From the NCBI GenBank assembly GCA_016185345.1, contig JACPNS010000012.1:79989-143988 (forward strand): 64,000 nt of DNA, read 5' to 3'. Numbering within the stretch: position 1 is the first letter of the stretch; each line of letters opens with the position of its first letter. The position numbers and the translations under genes are program-made. This stretch comes from Solirubrobacterales bacterium (lineage in GTDB: Bacteria > Actinomycetota > Thermoleophilia > Solirubrobacterales > JACPNS01). The notes beneath the pieces are model-generated. The model saw only the letters and a program-made list of their open reading frames with translations, had not been told where the DNA came from and did not search any database. This document shows, in pieces, positions 8,872 to 17,193 of this stretch.

Positions 8872-10085
8872 TGGGCGCATACGCCTACAAGGCAATCGAC
8901 CCGGCACTCGGGCGTCCGATCGAGGGCGAGATCGAGGCCGAGAACAAGCTCGGCGTCACCGAACACCTCCGCGGCAAGGGCCTCGTCGTTCTGCAGATCG
9001 ACGAGCAGAAGAACACCGACGTCGGCGACCTCTTCGGTCGCTTCAAGAAGGTCAAGTCGAAGTCGCTGGTTGTATTCACGCGTCAGCTCTCGACGATGAT
9101 CGACTCGGGCATGTCGCTGCTTCGCGCGATGTACATCCTCGAGGAACAGACCGACGATGAGCTGCTCCAGGAGCGCATCGCCTCTGTGCGCGAGGACATC
9201 GAGGCCGGTTCCTCTCTGGGCGACGCCCTCGACCGGCACCCCGACACCTTCAACGAGCTCTACGTCGCGATGGTCCGCGCCGGAGAAGCGGGCGGAATTC
9301 TGGAGGACACTCTTCGCCGCGTCGCCACCCAGCTTGAGAAGGATGAGTCATTGCGTCGCCAGGTCAAGAGCGCGATGATGTACCCGACGGTGATCATGGT
9401 GTTCGCGTTCGTAGTGCTCGTCGCGCTGCTCACGTTTCTTGTGCCCGTGTTCTCGGGAATCTTCAAGGACCTCGGAAGCGAACTACCGTTGATCACCCGC
9501 GTCACTGTAAAGATGTCAAACGCGATCCGCGACTACTGGTACATCCTGATTTTTGCTCCTCCGGCGCTGGTTTTTGGCTTCAAGAAATGGAAAGCGACTG
9601 CCTCTGGTCACCGCCTCTGGCACAAGTTCCTTCTACGCATCCCCTTCAAAATCGGCGACATCATTCACAAGGTCGCGCTTGCCCGTTGGTCGCGTTCCTT
9701 CGCATCTTTGACGGCTGCAGGCGTGCCGATCCTCCAGTGCATCGACACCGCTGGCCGCACGGCGGGCAACAATGAGATTTTGCTCGCCATGGACGGCGTC
9801 CAGCATTCAGTTGAGACCGGGGGAACGGTCGCCGCGCCATTGAAGGCATCGCCGGTGTTCCCGTCGATGGTTGGCCACATGATCAGTTCCGGCGAAGAGA
9901 CGGGTGCGCTCGATCAGATGCTCAGCAAGGTCGCTGACTTCTACGAGGAGGAGGTGGACGCGGCCGTAAAGGCCCTCACATCGATCCTCGAACCGGTGAT
10001 GATCATCCTCGTCGGTGGCGTGGTCGGCTTCATCGTTATCGCGATGTACATGCCGATGTTCAAGCTTTATGACAAGGTTCAGTAG
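8871..10085 (+). CDS. pilC: Type IV pilus platform protein PilC
   Basis: PilC is the polytopic inner-membrane platform that couples PilB and PilT to pilin insertion. The 404 residues contain two T2SSF repeats (about 65-190 and 270-395). Each has the pattern FTRQLSTMIDSGMSL or RSFASLTAAGVPILQ followed by an EAGG or EETG loop. Hydrophobic helices lie at about 165-190, 222-240 and 370-395. The N-terminal AYAYKAIDPALGRPIEGEIEAEN part is the usual soluble lead-in. The gene overlaps pilT by one base, so pilB-pilT-pilC form one transcriptional unit. Confidence 0.94.
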   Translation: MGAYAYKAIDPALGRPIEGEIEAENKLGVTEHLRGKGLVVLQIDEQKNTDVGDLFGRFKKVKSKSLVVFTRQLSTMIDSGMSLLRAMYILEEQTDDELLQERIASVREDIEAGSSLGDALDRHPDTFNELYVAMVRAGEAGGILEDTLRRVATQLEKDESLRRQVKSAMMYPTVIMVFAFVVLVALLTFLVPVFSGIFKDLGSELPLITRVTVKMSNAIRDYWYILIFAPPALVFGFKKWKATASGHRLWHKFLLRIPFKIGDIIHKVALARWSRSFASLTAAGVPILQCIDTAGRTAGNNEILLAMDGVQHSVETGGTVAAPLKASPVFPSMVGHMISSGEETGALDQMLSKVADFYEEEVDAAVKALTSILEPVMIILVGGVVGFIVIAMYMPMFKLYDKVQ

Positions 10086-10097
10086 AGCGTCCAGACC

Positions 10098-10121
10098 GCA
10101 GGGATTCTGCGGAATCCCTGC
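10098..10121 (+). terminator. Hairpin after pilC, possible terminator
   Basis: A perfect 10-bp stem (GCAGGGATTC with GAATCCCTGC) closes a TGCG tetraloop 12 bases after the pilC stop. No T run follows, so termination would be inefficient or factor-dependent. It may separate the pilBTC message from pilA or set their relative levels. Confidence 0.5.
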
Positions 10122-10174
10122 AACAGAGCTGCTTTCGTCGGCCGTGCTCGGCACGCGGCAGGAAGCCCTGAAGC

Positions 10175-10348
10175 TTAGGTTGCAAGACATCGGTCATACG
10201 TCCATCAGGTCATGAACCTAGGTCAAGTATCTCCGCGCATCGTTCGATAACGCTCGGGACAGGACAGCAGCCTGGGATCGGTGGGCGACATTTCGCTCGC
10301 TCCTCCGAAACAGAAACAACCGGGCAAATTTCGTAAGAGGAGCAAGAA
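10175..10348 (+). promoter_or_regulatory. pilA upstream regulatory region
   Basis: The 263-base gap before pilA contains TTAGGTT (10175-10181), a motif repeated upstream of the next two pilin genes and compatible with a TAnnnT -10 box. Just downstream lies AACCTAGG (10215-10222), which can pair with CTTAGGTT. A direct repeat AGGTCA also occurs (10207-10212 and 10220-10225). If transcription starts at the motif, the leader is about 160 nt, long enough for RNA control. The pilA ribosome binding site AGGAG is at 10335-10342. No c-di-GMP riboswitch consensus is visible. Confidence 0.4.
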
Positions 10349-10849
10349 ATGTTTGACAAAATCCGCAACCGCGCTGAGAGCGAAGAGGGCTTCACCCTTA
10401 TCGAACTCCTCGTGGTAATCCTGATCATTGGCATCCTTGCCGCGATCGCCATTCCGTCCTTCCTGAACCAGCGCTACAAGGGCCAGGACGCATGTGCAAA
10501 GTCAATGACCAAACAGATGCAGACGGCTGCCAAGACCTACCAGACCGACAACAACACCTACGTCGGCATCAACCTGACGTCGCTTTCTGAGATCGAGTCA
10601 TCGATCACGGGCACGACCGCTACGGGTAACTGCGCGCCGGTCAACGTTGGCGCAACCGCGACTGGAACCGCTGCAGGTTGCACGGGCGCCGCAACGGCAA
10701 CTGCCTACTGCGTCTCTGCTGTATCCCTCAGCACGAACGTGTTCACGATCGCCGAAACTGGCGGCTCCGTGACTCGCGGATGCTTCATCCCGACTGGCGG
10801 TAACGCCGGCGGATGCAAGGGAACCGTTGGAGCTGCCGGTAGCTGGTAG
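10349..10849 (+). CDS. pilA: Type IV major pilin PilA
   Basis: This is the structural subunit of the pilus. The prepilin has a short charged leader (MFDKIRNRAESEEG) cut after Gly14, then the N-methylated FTLIELLVVILIIGILAAIA helix with Glu5 of the mature protein. The globular part is Thr/Gly/Ala-rich with six or so cysteines that could form disulfides, including TAYC and GGC near the end, and the chain ends in GSW. At 166 residues it is a normal class IVa pilin. A strong AGGAG site and a dedicated terminator just downstream suggest high, separate expression. The neighbouring gene at 10984 is a diverged copy. Confidence 0.95.
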   Translation: MFDKIRNRAESEEGFTLIELLVVILIIGILAAIAIPSFLNQRYKGQDACAKSMTKQMQTAAKTYQTDNNTYVGINLTSLSEIESSITGTTATGNCAPVNVGATATGTAAGCTGAATATAYCVSAVSLSTNVFTIAETGGSVTRGCFIPTGGNAGGCKGTVGAAGSW

Positions 10850-10875
10850 CCAGAGCACCACTGAAGTCCTAAAAA

Positions 10876-10903
10876 GGGGGCGCCTCAGGGTGCCCCCATT
10901 TTT
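10876..10903 (+). terminator. Rho-independent terminator of pilA
   Basis: A 9-bp stem (GGGGGCGCC with GGTGCCCCC, one G-T pair) closes a TCAG loop and is followed by ATTTTT. A run of As precedes the stem. It lies 26 bases after the pilA stop and is the clearest intrinsic terminator in the window. Confidence 0.9.
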
Positions 10904-10927
10904 GTGGGTTGTGTCGAACGAAAGTCC

Positions 10928-10934
10928 TTAGGTT
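10928..10934 (+). promoter_or_regulatory. TTAGGTT motif before second pilin
   Basis: The motif CTTAGGTTG is identical over 9 bases to the one at 10174-10182 before pilA. It lies 49 bases before the second pilin start and directly after the pilA terminator, where a new promoter is required. TAGGTT fits a TAnnnT -10 element. Confidence 0.35.
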
Positions 10935-10983
10935 GTGGACCCTAGGGTCGTGTGAGCAGCGAAAACTGCCGACACCAAAATTC

Positions 10984-11462
10984 ATGATGCTTCAAGCCCG
11001 CTCACGCAACCTCAGTCGATCGGATGGCTTCACCCTGATCGAGCTACTTGTCGTAATCCTGATCATCGGAATACTCGCTGCGATCGCGCTGCCGGCGTTC
11101 CTCGGTCAACGCTCGAAGGGGCAGGACGCCTGCGCAAAGGCGATGGTCAAGAACATGCAAACGGCGATCATGAGCTACCAGGCCGAGGGCGGAAGCTACG
11201 CCGGCGCCCAACTGGCGTCGCTGACCGAGATCGCGCGACGATCCAGGACGGCGGTTGTGGCCCAGCGTCTACCGGGCAGATATCGAACACCAACGCTTCC
11301 GCAGGTGTCTGCGGCGCAGGACTTCCGACGCGCTCTGAGTACTGCATCTCATACAACTCCGAAGCAGGTAATCGCTTCAGCATGGCCGAAGCAGGGTCGG
11401 GGATCTCACGCACTTGCACGGTCGCCGGGACCGGCGGCTGCCCGGCGTCTGGCGTCTGGTAG
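10984..11462 (+). pseudogene. Second type IV pilin, interrupted by a frameshift
   Basis: The start encodes a clear prepilin: leader ending SRSDG, then FTLIELLVVILIIGILAAIALPAF, then QRSKGQDACAKAMVKNMQTA, closely matching PilA. After LTEI at about 11229 this frame becomes arginine-rich and unlike a pilin. The third frame takes over with IQDGGCGPASTG, SEYCISYNSEAGNRFSMAE and a C-terminal GGCPASGVW, stopping at 11460-11462, again like PilA. The junction sits in a (CG)3 run at 11232-11237; removing one CG restores a single frame of about 158 codons. Left as written, the original frame runs to 11493. It is either a decayed copy, a switchable gene or a sequencing error. Confidence 0.85.
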
Positions 11463-11526
11463 CTGGGGGCGGCCCTGCGGGGGCCTATCGTAGGAAAGCC
11501 GTCGGTAGCGGCGAACTTCCTCATCT

Positions 11527-12309
11527 ATGTCGAGCAATCCTGAGAACCTCCTTGTCGCGATCGCGCTTTTCCTGATCGGGCTACCGCTCGGCAGCTTCTT
11601 CAACGTTGTCGCGTACCGACTACCGCGGGGCCAGACGCCTTGGAGCCCATCGCGCTCCCATTGTCCGAGCTGCGATGCGCAGATCACCGCGCGTGACAAC
11701 CTTCCGGTGATCGGGTGGCTGATGCTGCGCGGCAAATGCCGCAACTGCAATGCTCCGATCTCGTGGCGCTATCCCGCTTTTGAGCTCATCACCGCCGCAC
11801 TGTTTGCTGCCTGCGGTGCCAAGTTCGGTTGGACTCTCCCGCTGATTCCGGCGCTGCTGCTGGTTTCAACTCTCGTGATAGTCGCCAACTCGGACCTCGA
11901 CATGCGCATCGTGCCGAACAAGGTGCTGTTCGTGTCCGTCCTAACTGGTGTCGTTGCACAGGCCCTGGCTTACCCCGACGAGTGGCTCACCTGGACCCTC
12001 TCTGCCGTGATCGCCTTCACCGTGATGCTGCTGGTTGCGCTCGCGTATCCGCGCGGAATGGGAATGGGGGATGTAAAGCTCGCCGGAGTTATGGGGCTTT
12101 ACCTCGGTCGAGCGATCGCACCATCGATGCTCGTGGCATTTTTTCTTGGCACCGTGGTCGGCCTTGGGGTCATGGCGCTGCGCGGCGTTGCTGCCGGCCG
12201 GAAGACTGCGTTGCCATTCGCACCATTCATGGCGCTCGGCGGCGTTTTTGGCTTGTTCTGGGGCGAAGACGTGGTGCAGTGGTACTTGGACACCTTTTCA
12301 AAGGGTTAA
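11527..12309 (+). CDS. pilD: Prepilin peptidase / N-methyltransferase PilD
   Basis: PilD cleaves the prepilin leader after the conserved Gly and methylates the new N-terminus. The 260 residues show the bifunctional form. An N-terminal cytoplasmic loop has two CxxC pairs (CPSC and CRNC, zinc site) and the GSFFNVVAYRLPRG motif. The aspartic-protease residues occur in SDLDMRIVPN and GMGMGDVKLAG. Seven or eight hydrophobic helices follow the family pattern. It lies directly after the second pilin and before three minor pilins, its probable substrates. Confidence 0.95.
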   Translation: MSSNPENLLVAIALFLIGLPLGSFFNVVAYRLPRGQTPWSPSRSHCPSCDAQITARDNLPVIGWLMLRGKCRNCNAPISWRYPAFELITAALFAACGAKFGWTLPLIPALLLVSTLVIVANSDLDMRIVPNKVLFVSVLTGVVAQALAYPDEWLTWTLSAVIAFTVMLLVALAYPRGMGMGDVKLAGVMGLYLGRAIAPSMLVAFFLGTVVGLGVMALRGVAAGRKTALPFAPFMALGGVFGLFWGEDVVQWYLDTFSKG

Positions 12310-12353
12310 TCCAGCGTCCATCCGAGTGGGTTGGCGACCCTATGGCGGGCGCT

Positions 12354-12360
12354 TTAGGTT
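12354..12360 (+). promoter_or_regulatory. TTAGGTT motif before minor pilin operon
   Basis: This is the third copy of TTAGGTT in the locus, in the 132-base gap between pilD and the minor pilin genes. TTGGCG lies 18 bases upstream of TAGGTT and could act as a -35 box. The assignment rests on recurrence, position and fit to TAnnnT. Confidence 0.35.
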
Positions 12361-12441
12361 TGATCCATATTCTGGACGAATGAGTGAGTGGCGGTGTCTC
12401 GCCATTCAAGCTGATGTGCTTCCGGACCGATATTTCGCCTG

Positions 12442-14220
12442 ATGCAGGGATCGCATTCACTTATCGGCGCGATGCGCCGACGGCTCAGGAATGAGCGCGG
12501 CTGGGCGTTGATTGACGCCATGGCCTCCGCCGTGGTGGTCGTGCTCGCGTTCGTCGGTACGACCATGGCCTTCAATGGGGCCACCGCGAGCGTCGCGCGC
12601 GATCAGAAGAAGACGCAAGCGCTGATCGTTGCACAGAACGAGCTGAACGCCATGCGAGGGGTTGGCCAGCGAAAGATCGGTCCAGGTCTGCAGGCGAATG
12701 GCGACCCCAGCCTTCTCGACTTGGACAACACCACCAAGACGGTCGTTTACCGCGGCGTGAGCTACAACATCGCTTACGACGCCTATTACGTGACCGGACT
12801 CGGCAACGACCAGCAGGATGCCTGCTCAGTCGCGTACTCCGTCGGCGGCGGCACCGCCCGTTATATCTACATGCGCGTGCGTGTGACGTACGCCGGGCAA
12901 GGCACGTCCAGCAACACGACAAATCAGTACCTGTCTTCGCCGGCTTCGCTCGACGCGTATTACTCACCTGAAGGAGGTGGAGTACAGGCCGACACCGGCA
13001 CGCTGCGCGTCTACGTCCTCAATCGCAGTGGGCAGGTCGTCACCTTCCCGGGCACCGTGACGTTGAAGCCGGTGGGCTCCACGGACACGATTGTCCCGCA
13101 GACGACCAACGCGACGACCGGTTGTTACCTCTTCACCGGCCTCGTGCGCAACACCTACGTAGTGACCGTCACCGGCGTAGGTACGAAGCAAGACGTCTAC
13201 ATGTCAAACACGAGCACGGGCGGTGGCACCATCAGCACGCCGGTCGTCGTCCCGGACCGCGGCTCTCTTTCGCGCGACGTCCGCATCGATGATCCTGTAA
13301 CCGTGACGCCGAAGTTCTACGTCGCAACGGGTACGCAGACAAAGTACGAGGTCCGCGGGGTGAACGGAAACCTCAATCCCATCACCGCTCTGACTCCTAC
13401 GACCTCCCCGTGGTGGATCGCGGGATCAAGTCAGATCAAATCCTCACCCAATGCAGATTTCAGTGCGCTGCCGAGTGGACTCGCATTCATGCCTCACACC
13501 GTCGCGCCGGCGCTCTCTCTTCCAGACAAGATGTTCCCCTCACCGCAGGGGTACTCGGCCTACGCCGGCCCCTGTGAGGCAAGCGACCCGAACGCTGGCG
13601 CCGCCGACGGGGTGAACAATTACGTCCAGATCCCGACATCCGCTTCGGACTCCACCTGGGTGCCGAGCGGCAACTACACAACGGCCGAACTCTGGCTCTC
13701 ACAGATCCGCGCCACTCTCACGCTTGCGCCCGCTGCGCGTCCCACGAGTGGAATCGTTCGTAACACGAACTACTACTGGAATCAAACACTCTCAAGCACC
13801 GGAGGAACCGTCTGGGTGCGAGTCACCGCAGACGCTGAGGGCGGATCAACAACTCCGCGCTGTCGCTCCAACTTCGACAAGTTCAACACCTGGGTCCAGC
13901 TTCCCGGCACGATCGCGACTGCAGGCGCATTCCTCAGCGACAACGCAGAGTCGCTTCCTCCGGGAACGTACGACCTCTGCGTGAAGATGCCGTACAGGTA
14001 CTGGAGCGCGAGATCGACGGACGTCAGCTCCACCACGCTCCCGACCGGTTCGAACTCGAGCACCGACCGATGGGGGTACATCAGTTGGGATGCGCAGGCA
14101 CTGGCCTACAGATCATTCCTGGCCAAGACGGCCGCGTTCGCGTGGGCCTCGAACGCGAGGTCACTTGACCCGACCGGCCCTTCCGACGCAACCTTCAGCA
14201 CCACCGACTGCACCGCATAG
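12442..14220 (+). CDS. Large minor pilin-like protein (PilV-like)
   Basis: The N-terminus is a type IV pilin-like leader and helix: basic leader RRRLRNERG, then WALIDAMASAVVVVLAFVGTTMAF. Position 5 is Asp rather than Glu. The remaining ~550 residues are a secreted Thr/Ser/Gly-rich region with carboxypeptidase-regulatory-like segments such as GQVVTFPGTVTLKPVGS and TGCYLFTGLVRNTYVVTVTG, suggesting beta-sandwich domains. It would be an unusually large tip or adhesin pilin at 592 residues. ATG12442 is used; ATG12472 (MRRRLRN) gives a more typical leader length. It starts an operon with the next two genes. Confidence 0.75.
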   Translation: MQGSHSLIGAMRRRLRNERGWALIDAMASAVVVVLAFVGTTMAFNGATASVARDQKKTQALIVAQNELNAMRGVGQRKIGPGLQANGDPSLLDLDNTTKTVVYRGVSYNIAYDAYYVTGLGNDQQDACSVAYSVGGGTARYIYMRVRVTYAGQGTSSNTTNQYLSSPASLDAYYSPEGGGVQADTGTLRVYVLNRSGQVVTFPGTVTLKPVGSTDTIVPQTTNATTGCYLFTGLVRNTYVVTVTGVGTKQDVYMSNTSTGGGTISTPVVVPDRGSLSRDVRIDDPVTVTPKFYVATGTQTKYEVRGVNGNLNPITALTPTTSPWWIAGSSQIKSSPNADFSALPSGLAFMPHTVAPALSLPDKMFPSPQGYSAYAGPCEASDPNAGAADGVNNYVQIPTSASDSTWVPSGNYTTAELWLSQIRATLTLAPAARPTSGIVRNTNYYWNQTLSSTGGTVWVRVTADAEGGSTTPRCRSNFDKFNTWVQLPGTIATAGAFLSDNAESLPPGTYDLCVKMPYRYWSARSTDVSSTTLPTGSNSSTDRWGYISWDAQALAYRSFLAKTAAFAWASNARSLDPTGPSDATFSTTDCTA

Positions 14221-14224
14221 GGCC

Positions 14225-15088
14225 ATGCGGGCTCGGTTGAAAGCACTCAGGGACGAGCGCGGAATGACTCTTGTCGAACTCCTCACAGCCGAATTGATCG
14301 GCGGGATCGTGATCACCGCCGCGATCATGCTCGTGGTCATCTCCTTCAACGGTTCCCAGCGCGTATCCGACCGCGTGAACTCGCTCTCGCAGGGCCGTGT
14401 GTTGGCCGCGCAGATGGAACAGCGGCTGAATTCACAGGTCTGCATGTATGCAGGTGAATACTCGCTTGACGGTGTGACCAACTACACCACGAGCGCCGAC
14501 AGCATTCTGTTCGCCAGCGCGGACAAAATCATCTTCTTTGCCGACGTCGGTCGGAACGGCGGTACATCAGCCACGAGCGGGGTCGGCTTTGTCCCGAACA
14601 TCCGCTATCTCTACTTTGATCCGGGGCCGACCGGACCTTCGGCTGGACAGAACGCCGGCCGCAAGGGCACCTTCATCGACGGACAGCGCGCCCCGCTCAA
14701 CACCTCCGTGCCGTTCAACTTCGATGTGCCGACCGGCGTGACCAGTTTTGAATCGTTCGCCACTCCGTCCGGCCAGGCCGGCCTGCCTGCCACCGCGACG
14801 CGCATCGTGGTCGAGGGCGTGACCAACGATGTCACCGGCGTGACGAATGCCGCGCTTCCCTTCTTCCAGTACTGGGACACATCCGAAACCCCGATGCCGA
14901 TCACCGCTGCTGGCGGCGCCCTGGCTCAGACATCGCTCGAGAACATCGGCCACATTCGCTTCAACTTCCGCATTCTTGCTGAGAGCGGTCGCGACAGCGG
15001 CGCTCAGAATACAAGCACCCAGGACATTCGCACGGCTTCGTTCAACTCAGACATCGTCCTCAGAACCAACCCGAGCATCTGTGGATAG
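14225..15088 (+). CDS. Minor pilin-like protein (PilW-like)
   Basis: A prepilin leader (MRARLKALRDERG) precedes MTLVELLTAELIGGIVITAAI, with the conserved Glu at mature position 5. The C-terminal part (287 residues in total) is a soluble extracellular domain with a pattern typical of PilW/GspJ-like minor pilins. It includes QGRVLAAQMEQRLNSQVCMY after the helix and IRTASFNSDIVLRTNPSICG at the end. The start is 4 bases after the previous stop. It probably assembles with the flanking genes into the priming complex of the pilus. Confidence 0.8.
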   Translation: MRARLKALRDERGMTLVELLTAELIGGIVITAAIMLVVISFNGSQRVSDRVNSLSQGRVLAAQMEQRLNSQVCMYAGEYSLDGVTNYTTSADSILFASADKIIFFADVGRNGGTSATSGVGFVPNIRYLYFDPGPTGPSAGQNAGRKGTFIDGQRAPLNTSVPFNFDVPTGVTSFESFATPSGQAGLPATATRIVVEGVTNDVTGVTNAALPFFQYWDTSETPMPITAAGGALAQTSLENIGHIRFNFRILAESGRDSGAQNTSTQDIRTASFNSDIVLRTNPSICG

Positions 15089-15102
15089 CGAGAGGACCTC
15101 CG

Positions 15103-17013
15103 ATGAACACCTTGCGCAAAACGGACAAGCAGCTCTCGAGCCTGATCTCAAGGATCGGCCACCGCAACGACGGTTTCTCGATGATCTCGGCGATCATGGC
15201 GCTGATGGTCGGCACGCTGCTTTCGCTGGCAGCGTGGGCGACAGCCCAGAGCGACATCAACTTCACAGACAAGGACAAGTGGAGCCGCCTCGCCTACCAG
15301 CGCGCGCAGAGTGGCGTCTCCGACTATGTGCAGAACATGGCGGCGGATTCCGGGTTTTGGAAGGCATGCGACCGGCCTGAAGGCGTTACCGGCAACGGAC
15401 TTGGTCAAACCGCGATCAACGACAACGACTTCGGCGCAACCCTCCACCCAGAGCGTCGCTGGCTCCCGTGGTCAAGCGCGGGCTCGGCGACCGACCTGAG
15501 CTACAACGCGCAATACACGATCGACCTCCAGCCCATCACCGGCAACTGTAAGCCGAGTGCGACTGCCGCCGACCGCATGATTGATCCCGCTTCAGGAACG
15601 TTCAGGATCGCCGTCACGGGCCGTGCTGGGCCACTCGTCCCGCCGGTGCTCCCGACCGGAGAGACGGTCGAGACCTGGCGCCAGAAGAACTGGAAGCGCG
15701 CGACGATCGTCACCGAGTTTCGTCGCAACGGATTCCTCGACTTCGTCTACTTCACCGATCGCGAAGGTTTCGACCCCAAGCTCCAGCCACTGAACCGCCA
15801 GGAACAGTGCAAGGCCTACAACCAGGACAGCTTGGGGTACACGTCGGGCTTGCCGGCGTCAGACGAGAACCGTCCAGGCCGCTGGCGGCAGAACGTCAAC
15901 ACGTCGAACGACTGCACGGAGATCTCGTTCGCGGACGGCGACACGATTGCCGGTCCGTTCCACACCAACGACGGCGTCAAGCTTCAGTCTGCCTACAACA
16001 GCGGCTCCAGCACGATCTTCGGCAACGCGAACAGGGGTGACCGCGTAGAGATCTACGACAACGGAAAGGGAAACTGCCCCGCCCGCACCTCGGATGTCAA
16101 CCTTTCGAACTCCTCAACTACTCCTTCCGGCTGCCAGACGCAGGTGAGGGTCAACTCCGGCGTCACTCAGGTGCGCGGTCCCGCCGCAAAGTATCTCGAC
16201 CTGCCTGAGGACAACGAAGACCTCGTGACCTACGCGACTGACACCGGCGACCCGGACCAGGTCGGCGTGACGTACCAGGGCAAGACCACAATCCAGCTGA
16301 ACTCGAACAATACGTACGACGTCACGAACCAGTACATAAACGGCGGCGTGAAACTGAGCGGAGTCGCGAATCCGACATCGGGCGTCATCTATGTCGCCAA
16401 CGACAACGTCGCTCAGTGTCAGTCGGATCCGGTGAAGCTCAAGTACGCGGTGTCGATCCCCGCGGGCTGTGCGTTGCTTGAAGTCCAGGGCACCTATAAC
16501 AAGTCGCTGACCCTGGGCTCCGAGGCCGACATCGTGGTCACGGGCGACATCCTGCGCGGCACCTCGCCGACAGCGGTGCTCGGAATGATCGCCAACCAGT
16601 ACGTGCGCGTGCGTCATTACCGAAAGTCGACCTACGACATGACCTGGGCGAAGAACGGGACCTGTTCAACTTCTACGTCCGACGTGGACACGGCCACGCC
16701 GATCGTTGCGAACCAGGAACGCACCATCCAGGCCGCGATCCTCACGCTGAACAACTCGTTCATCGTCGACGGCTACGGCTGCGGCGCAAAGCTCGGAGAC
16801 CTGAACGTCTCGGGCGCGATCGCGCAACGTTGGCGTGGCACAGTCGGTACCGGCAGCTGTAGTTCGGGCTCCGGTTATTGCAAGAACTACAGCTACGACT
16901 ACACCTTCAAGTCCCAGACGCCGCCGCACTTCCTGGCGCCGTCGGCTGCGACCTGGAAGATCATCCGCATGCGACAGACGCTCCCAGCGTGTCGCTGCGG
17001 ACTATATGGATGA
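15103..17013 (+). CDS. Large minor pilin-like protein (PilX-like)
   Basis: The N-terminus carries a prepilin-type leader ending HRNDG, then FSMISAIMALMVGTLLSLAAWATAQSD, with Ser instead of Glu at position 5, as in some GspK/PilX-type tip pilins. The next segment, FTDKDKWSRLAYQRAQSGVSDYVQ, resembles PilX. The remaining ~550 residues form a cysteine-containing extracellular region with repeated DG, GN and NGGV turns like a beta-helix (DGDTIAGPFHTNDGVKL, INGGVKLSGV). A GAGGACC site precedes ATG15103. The gene completes a minor-pilin operon of three; the largest member probably sits at the tip. Confidence 0.75.
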   Translation: MNTLRKTDKQLSSLISRIGHRNDGFSMISAIMALMVGTLLSLAAWATAQSDINFTDKDKWSRLAYQRAQSGVSDYVQNMAADSGFWKACDRPEGVTGNGLGQTAINDNDFGATLHPERRWLPWSSAGSATDLSYNAQYTIDLQPITGNCKPSATAADRMIDPASGTFRIAVTGRAGPLVPPVLPTGETVETWRQKNWKRATIVTEFRRNGFLDFVYFTDREGFDPKLQPLNRQEQCKAYNQDSLGYTSGLPASDENRPGRWRQNVNTSNDCTEISFADGDTIAGPFHTNDGVKLQSAYNSGSSTIFGNANRGDRVEIYDNGKGNCPARTSDVNLSNSSTTPSGCQTQVRVNSGVTQVRGPAAKYLDLPEDNEDLVTYATDTGDPDQVGVTYQGKTTIQLNSNNTYDVTNQYINGGVKLSGVANPTSGVIYVANDNVAQCQSDPVKLKYAVSIPAGCALLEVQGTYNKSLTLGSEADIVVTGDILRGTSPTAVLGMIANQYVRVRHYRKSTYDMTWAKNGTCSTSTSDVDTATPIVANQERTIQAAILTLNNSFIVDGYGCGAKLGDLNVSGAIAQRWRGTVGTGSCSSGSGYCKNYSYDYTFKSQTPPHFLAPSAATWKIIRMRQTLPACRCGLYG

Positions 17014-17193
17014 CCGACACGTCGGCGCCAGAAATCCACGTCGGCATGGATGCCGAGCGAAAGCTTCCGCCCCGAATGCAGCTCAGAACGCAAACGGGTA
17101 AAGCTCGCCGAGATCGATGCCGATAGGGAACTTGTCCAAACAGGTCGCACCGCCACTGACGGCACCGCAACCGCCTCCCGCACCGAAAGAATT

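Noticed and set aside
10120..10348. c-di-GMP (GEMM) riboswitch before pilA
   Set aside because: I looked for the conserved GGGCAAACC and ACGCAAAGCC core elements and did not find them in the right order; only a short GGGCAAA near the ribosome site is present.
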